A stretch of DNA of 6,535 nucleotides. It comes from Chloroflexota bacterium (GTDB lineage: Bacteria > Chloroflexota > Dehalococcoidia > Lucifugimonadales > UBA3495). The stretch covers positions 1 through 6,535 of the forward strand of contig JADFPM010000152.1 in assembly GCA_022562335.1 (NCBI GenBank), written 5' to 3'. Under the pieces are notes generated by a model, which saw only the letters and a list, made by a program, of their open reading frames with translations, ran no database searches and was not told the DNA's origin. Both the position numbers and the translations under genes were made by a program. Shown piece by piece: positions 1-5,624 of this stretch. Positions within the stretch are counted from its first letter, which is position 1. Each line of letters starts with the position of its first letter.

Positions 1-545
1 CCCGCCGCCGTCAACCGGTTCAGCCGCACGGCCATTTTGAGCCCGATCTGACCCAGAAATTCGTTGTTTTGAGTGTAGGCAAATACGCGGTTCTGTTGGA
101 ATTTGAGTTCGACGGGGTCCCCCGGCATGACCCGGGCGATGTTCTGGCCTGAGGCGGTTTTTTGCAATACTGTGATTCCGGCCTTTCCGCCCTCCTCAAT
201 GAAGATCTTCATATTGCCGGCGGGTTTACGCTCTTTTTTGGCGCCTACGGGCTCTTTCTCCAGCTGTTCCAGGCGGGCCAGGTTTTTCTTGGCGATATTG
301 TTGTGGGGCGCCAGGCCGGCCACCTTCTCCAAGACCTCTTTGGATTCCTGATAGCGGCCCAACTCCATCAACGCCTTACCCAGCCGGTTCATGACATCGA
401 CCTGGCCCGGAGATTTCTCTAGGATCGCCCGATTGGCTTCAACCGCCTGGTCCCACTCTCCGTTCATCGCCATGTTGATGGCGTCCCGGCTCGAATCTTT
501 AGCCTGGCGGGAAGAATCTGCCATTTCGGCCAACTGCATACTCAT
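1..545 (-). CDS. TPR-repeat protein with C-terminal beta-rich domain (3' end cut by window)
   Basis: Reading leftward from ATG at 545, 181 complete codons are open to the window edge, so the C-terminus is missing. The start is supported by AGGA at 554-551, five bases before the ATG; no in-frame start codon lies just upstream. Residues about 20-47 and 48-81 look like two tetratricopeptide repeats (GEWDQAVEANRAILEKSP, then LGKALMELGRYQESKEVLEKV and LAP), with a partial third to about 95. A charged linker (KEPVGAKKERKP) follows, then a domain from about 112 (KIFIEEGGKAGITVL, ARVMPGDPVELKF, FLGQIGLKMAVRLNRL). I recall this TPR plus C-terminal domain arrangement from Chloroflexota hypothetical proteins; only a short tail should be missing. 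No signal peptide or membrane segment is seen, so it is probably a cytoplasmic protein-interaction scaffold. Its partners are unknown. TPR assignment is firm; the role is not. Confidence 0.82.
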   Translation of the reverse strand, partial: MSMQLAEMADSSRQAKDSSRDAINMAMNGEWDQAVEANRAILEKSPGQVDVMNRLGKALMELGRYQESKEVLEKVAGLAPHNNIAKKNLARLEQLEKEPVGAKKERKPAGNMKIFIEEGGKAGITVLQKTASGQNIARVMPGDPVELKFQQNRVFAYTQNNEFLGQIGLKMAVRLNRLTAA

Positions 546-570
546 TTCTATCCTAGCTCCGAGTCGATTT

Positions 571-590
571 GGAGGATTGGACCTTCCTCC
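571..590 (-). promoter_or_regulatory. small hairpin in the leader of the TPR gene
   Basis: On the minus strand GGAGGA (590-585) pairs exactly with TCCTCC (576-571) across an 8-base loop. The arm contains an AGGAGG-like Shine-Dalgarno word with no start codon at a usable distance, about 25 bases upstream of the real start signal. The surrounding 591-643 is AT-rich and includes CTTAA-GTG-TTAAG at 625-637, so a promoter for the TPR gene may lie here, but I could not pick a convincing -35/-10 pair. Confidence 0.25.
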
Positions 591-643
591 TATCGTGGTT
601 ATTGAATTTGTGCTTATTAAATCTCTTAAGTGTTAAGTTTTTG

Positions 644-871
644 CTAACTCGATGGAAACGCATCGCGGATGACAAGGGACACCAGGTCCCGATGGGTGCA
701 CTTGAAGGAAGCGCCGATGTCAAACAAGTCTTCCATCCGCGCGGCCTTATCCGCCTCTTCCCAGGGCATGAGGTTTTCACCCTGGGCCAGGACACGTTCC
801 GCATATTTCTTGAGGGTCGCCAAGTGATTTCCCATTCGCTCTTTCGGATTGGTGAGAACGGAACTTTGCAT
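644..871 (-). CDS. unrecognised 75-aa protein
   Basis: I do not recognise this protein. The frame is open from 970, but the likely start is ATG at 871: GAGAGG at 883-878 stands six bases before it, a strong Shine-Dalgarno, whereas the longer reading has no such signal. A later ATG at 835 (MGNHL) has weaker support. The 75 residues are mostly charged and probably helical (HLATLKKYAERVLAQGENL, then PWEEADKAARMEDLFDIGA), ending in FKCTHRDLVSLVIRDAFPSS with a single cysteine. There is no signal peptide or membrane segment, so it is presumably cytoplasmic. It sits 98 nt upstream of the TPR gene on the same strand and could share its transcript. The good ribosome binding site and the protein-like composition argue that it is real; the opposite strand carries a longer open frame (569-922), which I take to be a shadow. 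Confidence 0.6.
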   Translation of the reverse strand: MQSSVLTNPKERMGNHLATLKKYAERVLAQGENLMPWEEADKAARMEDLFDIGASFKCTHRDLVSLVIRDAFPSS

Positions 872-1299
872 GATGCACCTCTCTCGGAGCCGATCCAACC
901 TATCCCTTTGGATTGCTGGTAAACACCACATTAAGCCAGGGCATATACCAACAACAAGGGAGTTAGGCACCCATTCGGGTTAGGGTTTTCCCTCAAAAAG
1001 GGTTAGCCTGGCTTTTTAACATCGACACGTCCAGCAAATCCAGCCGCCCGCAGCCGTGAATAGCTATACCCAGCCGGGGATAACACAGCCGCGTTCAGCA
1101 GGCCGCATCAGGCCAGAGGGTGATTTAAACGTCAAAAACTGTATTCAAACGCCGCTGCCCAGGCTGGGCGGCGCTTTAACCCAAGGCGCCAGGCTTTTGG
1201 CACCGTGGGGTCAACGGATAAGACGTATCCAGACCCGGATTGGTTCCCTTCGGCGGGCGCTTCTTCGTCTTGCCTCATTTGATACCTAGTTAGTAATGC
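872..1299. other. intergenic region of about 430 bp, no credible gene
   Basis: I see no convincing gene here. A 77-codon plus-strand frame at 1056-1289 has no ribosome binding site and a low-complexity, Arg-rich translation. From the right: CCTAGTT occurs twice (1285-1291, 1299-1305), the second covering the stop codon of the molybdenum hydroxylase gene. Three consecutive hairpins lie at 1216-1230, 1185-1204 and 1153-1173. A block of phased CAGC words lies at 1041-1099. GGGTTAG occurs at 977-983 and 1001-1007, around AGGG-TTTT-CCCT. The promoter of the 75-aa gene should lie in about 890-1000 on the minus strand; TTGTTG and TATATG words occur there, but without good spacing. Confidence 0.6.
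1153..1230 (-). terminator. three tandem hairpins 3' of the molybdenum hydroxylase gene (possible terminator or 3' structure)
   Basis: Three stem-loops follow one another 70-147 nt past the stop codon at 1300. The first is TATCC/GGATA (1226-1230 with 1216-1220, loop of 5). The second is GGCGCCA/TGGCACC (1185-1191 with 1198-1204, one mismatch, loop of 6). The third is an 8-bp stem 1153-1160 with 1166-1173 (one G-T pair, loop AGGCT). On the minus strand the last stem is followed by GTTTGAATACAGTTTTT, so the T-run is displaced about 12 bases from the stem. That is poor for a classical intrinsic terminator but compatible with a 3' stabilising structure. The hairpins are seen directly; the function is inference. 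Confidence 0.3.
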
Positions 1300-3567
1300 C
1301 TAGTTGGTTGCCTGGGACCTCAGGGCTTTTAGCACCTTTTCGGCCGTGATCGGCAGGTCGGTGATACGGACGCCGATGGCATCGTGAACCGCGTTGGCGA
1401 TGGCCCCCGCCACCGGCACGTTGCTGCTTTCCCCAATCCCTTTGCTGTCATACGGAGCGGGGCCAGAATTGGATTGCACCAAGACCGTTTCCAACTCAGG
1501 TATGTCCTGGATCGTCGGGATCTTGTAATCCCCCAGGCTCAGACTGGATATACGCCCGTCCTGGGTGGTGATCTCTTCCATCAGGGCGTATCCCAGACCC
1601 TGGATGACGCCGCCTTCCACCTGTCCCTGATGGGCCATAGGGTTGAGAACCATTCCAACGTCGTGGGCAGACACGATCTTATTGACCTTGATCTGGCCCG
1701 TTTCCGGGTCCACCTCAACCTCCGCCACCTGGGCAGAAAATCCGGTCACTTGGGAAGGCGGGGCCGTAAAGGTGAATTCGCCCGTGATCTCCCCTTCCGT
1801 GGCATCCACCGCCCTGGCGGCGAGTTCCGGCAGCGGCACCTCCTGCGGTCCTTGCCCCGCAGGCCCTTCCAAGATAACCCGTCCTTCTTGCAACCGTATC
1901 TGATCCTGGGGGTGATCGAACAACTCGCCAGCAAATGTCGTAAGCTTATTTTTCAAGTCGGTCACGGCGCCCAAGACGGTCTGCCCGGCGGTATAGGTGA
2001 CCCTGCTGCCCCCGGGCCCGGATTCAAATTCTACGGCGTTGGTATCTTCGGCTACGATGCTCACGTCTTCCACCGGGATCGTGAGCTCTTCGGCCACCAC
2101 TTGGCGCAGTATGGTGTGGGCTCCGGTGCCGGTGTCCCAAAGGGACATATGCAAGACGACCTTGGCCGAATCGTCCATGGTCACCTTGGCCGCCGATTGG
2201 CCCGCACCCGGAGGCTGGTCACTGATGGCAATGCCCAATCCTACGTGGACATTGCCGCTGGCGTTGGCCCGTGGTCCATCCCAGCCGGCCGCTTGAGCGG
2301 CTCCCCTCAGGGTTTCCTCGGCCCGGATGTCCTTCCAAGCGGCCCCCGTTGGTGATAGATCGCCGTCGTGCATCAGGTTGCGCAGCCGGAATTCCAGCGG
2401 GTCGAACCCCATTTCCCGGGCGATCATGTCCATGTGAGATTCCACCGCGAAGGTGATCTGGGGTTTGGCCGGCGCCCGCATGTGGCCGCAGGGGACATTG
2501 TTGGTGTAGACCATATAACTGTCTATCGCCACGTTGGGGATCACGTATGGCCCCCCGGCTCGGTCGGCGCCGCCCAGGGTGACCCTGGGTTTGAAGGCCC
2601 CATACGCTCCGCTGTTGAATACCGCCTTGGCCTGGTGGGCCCAAAGGGTGCCGTCGCTTTTGACGCCGGTCTTCAGGGTTATGATAGCCGGATGCCTGGG
2701 GTTGCCGGCCATCAATTCCTCGATGTAGCTCATCACCATCTTGACCGGGCGGCCGGACCGCCGAGCCAGGTGGTAGCACAGGGGAACGTCCATGAAAGAA
2801 CCTTTGCCCCCAAAGTCTCCACCGATGCTCAGGGGGTTGAAGGTGATCTGGTCCTGGGGCAGGTCCCACACGGCCGATACCTGTGCGCGAAGGTTGAACG
2901 GTCCTTTATTATTGACCCATCCTTCAACCCGCCCAGAGTCATCCACTCGGATGATGCAGGCATGGGGCTCGATGTATGCCTGGTGCATCAGTTGGGCGGT
3001 AAAGGTATTTTCAAATATCCGGTCCGCCTCTCTAAATCCCTGATCCAGGTCCCCTTTGGACCAGCTATTGTGGGCAAAGACGTTGTTGATCGAAGAAGCC
3101 GGCTGGGGCAGACCCTGGTAGGACGCCAGGTCAGGATGCAACACCACCGCCCCCGGCTCCATGGCTTCCAGGGGATCATAGACCGCCGGCAGCTCCTCAT
3201 ATTCAACATCGATGAGTAAAAGCGCCTCTTCCGCGGTGTCCGAATCTTCGGCCGCCACCGCAGCCACCTTCTCGCCCACGAAAAGCACCCGGCCCCTGGC
3301 CAGCACCGGGATGTCGCGCAACAACCTGCCCACCCTTCGGTCCGGCAGGTCCTGTGCGGTGATCACCGCGTGGACCCCCGGCACGGCTAGGGCCCGTGAG
3401 ATATCGATCTTTACGATCCTAGCGTGGGGGTATGGGCTGCGCAGCGCCTTCCCGGTCAATAGGCCGGGCAGCATCACGTCCGCGGCATAGGTGGCGTTTC
3501 CCGAGACCTTGTCTGGGCCTTCGCCCCGTGTCACCGATCGGCCTACCACCGAGTAGGAAGAAACCAT
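1300..3567 (-). CDS. xanthine dehydrogenase-family molybdopterin-binding subunit (large, catalytic subunit)
   Basis: This encodes the molybdenum-cofactor subunit of a xanthine oxidase-family hydroxylase, which oxidises a substrate C-H bond using water. I start at ATG 3567 (755 aa): GGAGG at 3577-3573 lies five bases upstream and overlaps an ATG at 3579 that has no Shine-Dalgarno of its own. The N-terminal hammerhead domain (about 10-125) opens with YSVVGRSVTRGEGPDKVSG and LPGLLTGKALRSPYPHARI. Molybdopterin-binding domains follow: MHQAYIEPHA (about 194-203), GGDFGGKG (249-256), CGHMRAPAKPQ (about 360-370), GTGAHTILRQVVAEEL and GQVEGGVIQGLGYALMEE (648-665). GIGES near the end supplies the family's catalytic glutamate (residue 713). 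Length is normal for the family. CO dehydrogenase form I is unlikely because its AYRCSFR loop is absent, so the substrate cannot be named. The small [2Fe-2S] and medium FAD subunits normally encoded alongside are not adjacent, so it must use partners made elsewhere. It is divergent from the MFS gene. Confidence 0.93.
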   Translation of the reverse strand: MVSSYSVVGRSVTRGEGPDKVSGNATYAADVMLPGLLTGKALRSPYPHARIVKIDISRALAVPGVHAVITAQDLPDRRVGRLLRDIPVLARGRVLFVGEKVAAVAAEDSDTAEEALLLIDVEYEELPAVYDPLEAMEPGAVVLHPDLASYQGLPQPASSINNVFAHNSWSKGDLDQGFREADRIFENTFTAQLMHQAYIEPHACIIRVDDSGRVEGWVNNKGPFNLRAQVSAVWDLPQDQITFNPLSIGGDFGGKGSFMDVPLCYHLARRSGRPVKMVMSYIEELMAGNPRHPAIITLKTGVKSDGTLWAHQAKAVFNSGAYGAFKPRVTLGGADRAGGPYVIPNVAIDSYMVYTNNVPCGHMRAPAKPQITFAVESHMDMIAREMGFDPLEFRLRNLMHDGDLSPTGAAWKDIRAEETLRGAAQAAGWDGPRANASGNVHVGLGIAISDQPPGAGQSAAKVTMDDSAKVVLHMSLWDTGTGAHTILRQVVAEELTIPVEDVSIVAEDTNAVEFESGPGGSRVTYTAGQTVLGAVTDLKNKLTTFAGELFDHPQDQIRLQEGRVILEGPAGQGPQEVPLPELAARAVDATEGEITGEFTFTAPPSQVTGFSAQVAEVEVDPETGQIKVNKIVSAHDVGMVLNPMAHQGQVEGGVIQGLGYALMEEITTQDGRISSLSLGDYKIPTIQDIPELETVLVQSNSGPAPYDSKGIGESSNVPVAGAIANAVHDAIGVRITDLPITAEKVLKALRSQATN

Positions 3568-3603
3568 GGACGCCTCCATTCATATCATTGCCATTTTAAA
3601 CCC

Positions 3604-3618
3604 GCCGGGCCGCCCGGC
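3604..3618. promoter_or_regulatory. perfect inverted repeat in the leader of the molybdenum hydroxylase gene
   Basis: GCCGGGC (3604-3610) and GCCCGGC (3612-3618) are exact reverse complements around one central base. The site lies 37-51 nt upstream of the ATG at 3567. It could be an operator or a transcript hairpin. In such GC-rich sequence a 7-bp arm may also arise by chance. Confidence 0.3.
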
Positions 3619-3665
3619 CGCATGAGACGGGTGTTGTTCTGTGTGCTTGGCCTGCACCGGCGTAT

Positions 3666-3684
3666 CCCGGTTATTTAAACCGGG
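3666..3684. promoter_or_regulatory. palindromic operator candidate between divergent genes
   Basis: CCCGGTT (3666-3672) and AACCGGG (3678-3684) are exact reverse complements around the AT-only centre ATTTA. GC-rich arms with an AT core in a divergent promoter region are typical of a dimeric repressor site. If the promoter at 3716-3688 is right, the palindrome covers the expected transcription start of the molybdenum hydroxylase gene. A bound regulator could also control the plus-strand MFS gene. No regulator gene is present in the window. Confidence 0.45.
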
Positions 3685-3687
3685 CCG

Positions 3688-3716
3688 AGCTTACAGCGGG
3701 CAAACTGGGGTGTCAA
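3688..3716 (-). promoter_or_regulatory. candidate sigma-70-type promoter for the molybdenum hydroxylase gene
   Basis: On the minus strand TTGACA (3716-3711) matches the -35 consensus exactly. TAAGCT (3693-3688), spaced by 17 bases, is a weak -10 (three of six). A start site would fall near 3681, inside the palindrome at 3666-3684, leaving a leader of about 115 nt. An alternative -10 is the TTTAAA in the palindrome centre, with TTGCCC about 18 bases upstream. Confidence 0.4.
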
Positions 3717-3852
3717 TGTGGGACTAAATCCAGACAGTTCGGGCATGCCGTGGGTACGGGGCCCGAATCCCGGAGGCCAACACCATGAACCGAGCTAACG
3801 GTTGTGCTACCCTTTGTTAGACGGATCGGTCCCACCCGGTACTAAGGCTCAA

Positions 3853-5157
3853 ATGACGGTAAACATCCCCCAACCCGAAACCCCTGCCCATCCATCCGGA
3901 CGGCGGCGCTCCTCCCGGCTCTCCAGCTTAGATACGATCAGACGGTTTAAAGATTTCCGGTTGGTCTGGATCGGGAATTTCTTTGCCCAGGGCGCCCAAT
4001 GGCTTCAGATATTGACCATCGGCTGGCTGGTGCTAAAGCTCACCGATGGCAACGCGTTGCTCACCGGGACCGTGATCGGCGTCAGGACCCTGCCCATACT
4101 GCTCATCGGCCCGTGGGCTGGGGTTTTGGCCGACCGGGTGGACCGCCGCAAGCTGATCATGTTCACCCAGACGGCGATGGCGGCGGCGGCGGTTTTTTTC
4201 GCCATTCTGGTGATCGCCACCGACCTGGATTCAGAAATTCCCAGCGGGCCTCTGCTATGGTGGCATCCCTTTATCTACATGGTCATATCGGGCGTCGCCC
4301 ACAGCATAATCCAGCCGGTGCGGCAAGCCATGATCGCCAACACCGTGCCCCGCGAGTTCCTCACCAGCGCTCTGGCGCTCAACGGGATGGTCTACCCGTC
4401 CACCCGGATAGTGGCGCCGGCTTTGGGCGGTCTGTTGATCGCCAGCCTGGGTTTCAAATGGAATTTCCTGATCGAAGCCACAGCCTACGTGACCATGGTT
4501 TTGCTGCTTATTCCCGCCCGGTTGCCCTTCCGCACGGAATCCTCGGGAAAGCAGCTCTCGGTGTTAGCCAGCATGCGCGACGGCATAGTGTACGTTTGGC
4601 GGGAGAAGAGCATTCTCCAGTTGATCGTCATGTCGTTCATTCCCAACTTCTTATTCAACCCGTTGGTTTTCATACTTCCGGTATTCACCAGCCAGGTATT
4701 GAACCGGGGAGCCGAAGCCGGAGGGTTCTTGGCCGCGGCCATCGGCGCGGGCGGCATCTTAGCGGCCATGATCATCGCCACAGCGGGCTTCGTCGTTCGA
4801 AAGGGGATGGCCACCTTTTTGGGTTTGGTGGGTGGATGTGTATTCATCCTGCTATTTGCCCAATCCCAATGGTACCTGGCATCATTTGGCGCGCTGGCGG
4901 GCCTGGGGTTTTGCCAATACTATTTCCGGGTGGGCAACAGCACCCTGATCCAAACTACGGTGCCCGATGATTTGCGGGGACGGGTGATGAGCATTTACAT
5001 GCTGGACAGCGGTTTCGTGCCCCTGGCCACTCTGGTCATCAGTCTGATGGTCCACTTCTGGAACCCCAAAGATGCGTTCACCGCGTTGGGGGTCCTGGCT
5101 TTGGCGCTGGCGTTGATCCAGTTTGCGGCCTTCAAGCTGGTCCGGCGCCTGCCCTAA
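3853..5157 (+). CDS. MFS transporter, MFS_3 / EntS-like family
   Basis: This is a major facilitator superfamily permease of the inner membrane, driven by an ion gradient. I choose ATG 3853 (434 aa): AAGG at 3844-3847 sits five bases before it, while an upstream TTG at 3802 adds 17 residues with no hydrophobic or conserved character. A hydrophilic N-terminus (to about 35, with RRRSSR) precedes about 12 hydrophobic segments. Landmarks are FRLVWIGNFFAQGAQWLQILTIG (TM1), motif A GPWAGVLADRVDRRK (86-100) between TM2 and TM3, the central cytoplasmic loop around 222-252, and VPDDLRGRVMSIY (370-382), a signature I associate with MFS_3 proteins. EntS-like members export siderophores and many others are annotated as drug exporters, so export is more likely than uptake, but the substrate is not readable. 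It is transcribed away from the molybdenum hydroxylase gene across a shared 285-bp region and converges on the YHS gene. Confidence 0.92.
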   Translation: MTVNIPQPETPAHPSGRRRSSRLSSLDTIRRFKDFRLVWIGNFFAQGAQWLQILTIGWLVLKLTDGNALLTGTVIGVRTLPILLIGPWAGVLADRVDRRKLIMFTQTAMAAAAVFFAILVIATDLDSEIPSGPLLWWHPFIYMVISGVAHSIIQPVRQAMIANTVPREFLTSALALNGMVYPSTRIVAPALGGLLIASLGFKWNFLIEATAYVTMVLLLIPARLPFRTESSGKQLSVLASMRDGIVYVWREKSILQLIVMSFIPNFLFNPLVFILPVFTSQVLNRGAEAGGFLAAAIGAGGILAAMIIATAGFVVRKGMATFLGLVGGCVFILLFAQSQWYLASFGALAGLGFCQYYFRVGNSTLIQTTVPDDLRGRVMSIYMLDSGFVPLATLVISLMVHFWNPKDAFTALGVLALALALIQFAAFKLVRRLP

Positions 5158-5207
5158 AGCCGCAGGGTCTGCGCCATGTGCCCTATAAGACCAAGACAGC
5201 GTCGTCG

Positions 5208-5242
5208 AAAAAGTAGGGGCGAGTTTGAAACTCGCCCCTACT
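5208..5242 (-). terminator. intrinsic terminator of the minus-strand acyl-CoA dehydrogenase/YHS unit
   Basis: On the minus strand a perfect 15-bp stem (arms 5242-5228 and 5226-5212) is followed directly by TTTTT (5212-5208), the classical pattern for Rho-independent termination. It lies about 107 nt after the YHS stop codon. The plus strand has the same hairpin but no T-run after it, so termination of the MFS transcript here would be weaker. A small CGCAG-GGT-CTGCG hairpin at 5161-5173, just after the MFS stop, may help. Confidence 0.75.
5212..5242. repeat. perfect 31-bp palindrome, REP-like
   Basis: AGTAGGGGCGAGTTT (5212-5226) and AAACTCGCCCCTACT (5228-5242) are exact reverse complements around a single G. 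Dispersed palindromes of the form GTAGGGGCG...CGCCCCTAC are, from memory, scattered in intergenic regions of many bacterial genomes. This copy sits between two convergent genes, a usual place for them. Only one copy is in the window, so repeat status cannot be shown here. Confidence 0.55.
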
Positions 5243-5348
5243 ACGTGGTTAGTTCAGATAGACGACCGATATGGCCTGGCCGTGTCCGCCGGGGGTGTGA
5301 TATGAAGGTTTCCGGGGATTTCAGGTCCGACGGCCAGCCCCGGCCGGG

Positions 5349-5552
5349 TTAAGCTTTTTCCAGGTAGGTGGCCGGACTGGCCAGAAACTTGGTTCGGCAT
5401 TCAAGACCGCAAAAATACATCCAGGTGCCTTCGTGGAATATGCGGGTGCCCTTGGTTGGGTCTACTTCGGTGGCGCCGTGCCTGGTCACGCCGGATTCGG
5501 CCCTGGCATCTGCCTCGTCGATCTCTTTTCCGCAAACCAGGTCTTTGGCCAT
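5349..5552 (-). CDS. YHS-domain mini-protein (67 aa)
   Basis: The whole protein is a single YHS domain. It begins AKDLVCGKEIDEADARAES, matching the family's D-P-V-C-G-M opening with Leu for Pro and Lys for Met. It ends with the hallmark WMYFCGLECRTKFLASPATYL. Cys7 together with Cys48 and Cys52 (the CxxxC pair) are the likely metal-contacting residues. YHS domains occur in heavy-metal ATPases and some oxygenases and are thought to bind metal; stand-alone versions have no agreed function. The start at 5552 is supported by AGGGAG (5566-5561) eight bases upstream. It has no signal peptide and is presumably cytoplasmic. It follows the acyl-CoA dehydrogenase by 72 nt on the same strand and precedes the terminator at 5242-5208, so it is probably the last gene of that transcript. 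A metal-handling or accessory role is inference only. Confidence 0.85.
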   Translation of the reverse strand: MAKDLVCGKEIDEADARAESGVTRHGATEVDPTKGTRIFHEGTWMYFCGLECRTKFLASPATYLEKA

Positions 5553-5624
5553 TTATCGTTCTCCCTCAGATCCAGCGCTCACCCGTAATAGGTTGGCCGG
5601 AGGTGTTATTGACTGGTATCTAAA

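Larger units (their letters stand above)
5158..5348. other. convergent intergenic region
   Basis: This lies between the MFS stop and the YHS stop. Besides the palindromic terminator it holds CTGGCCGT (5276-5283) and its exact complement ACGGCCAG (5330-5337), separated by 46 bases. That might close a larger structure in the 3' end of the YHS transcript but could be chance in GC-rich DNA. No gene is supported. Confidence 0.4.

Noticed and set aside
977..1007. GGGTTAG repeated twice, telomere-like
   Set aside because: Just two copies 24 bases apart around a weak 4-bp hairpin; no array and no other end-of-replicon features.
872..1299. Possible tRNA, riboswitch or CRISPR array in the gene-free region
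   Set aside because: No cloverleaf with a T-loop GTTCRA motif, no recognisable aptamer core, and no regular repeat-spacer pattern was found.
1384..3219. Two long plus-strand open frames (1384-2355 and 2368-3219) opposite the molybdenum hydroxylase gene
   Set aside because: Their translations are rich in Arg, His and Gly with no recognisable domain and no ribosome binding site, while the minus-strand frame carries a full conserved protein. They are antisense shadows of GC-rich coding DNA.
1300..3567. Naming the molybdenum subunit CoxL (CO dehydrogenase)
   Set aside because: The form I active-site loop AYRCSFR is absent; the corresponding area reads CGHMRAPAKPQ. Only the broad xanthine dehydrogenase family can be supported.
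3999..4970. 323-codon plus-strand frame inside the MFS gene
   Set aside because: It is out of frame with a clear transporter, and its translation is His/Arg/Gly-rich with no membrane segments or motifs.
5249..5323. Minus-strand frame reading NPRKPSYHTPGGHGQAISVVYLN then stop, looking like the C-terminal remnant of a decayed gene
   Set aside because: Only 23 codons after an in-frame TGA, and a second frame over the same bases (PEIPGNLHITPPADTARPY) looks equally protein-like. Without a homologue this cannot be told from chance.
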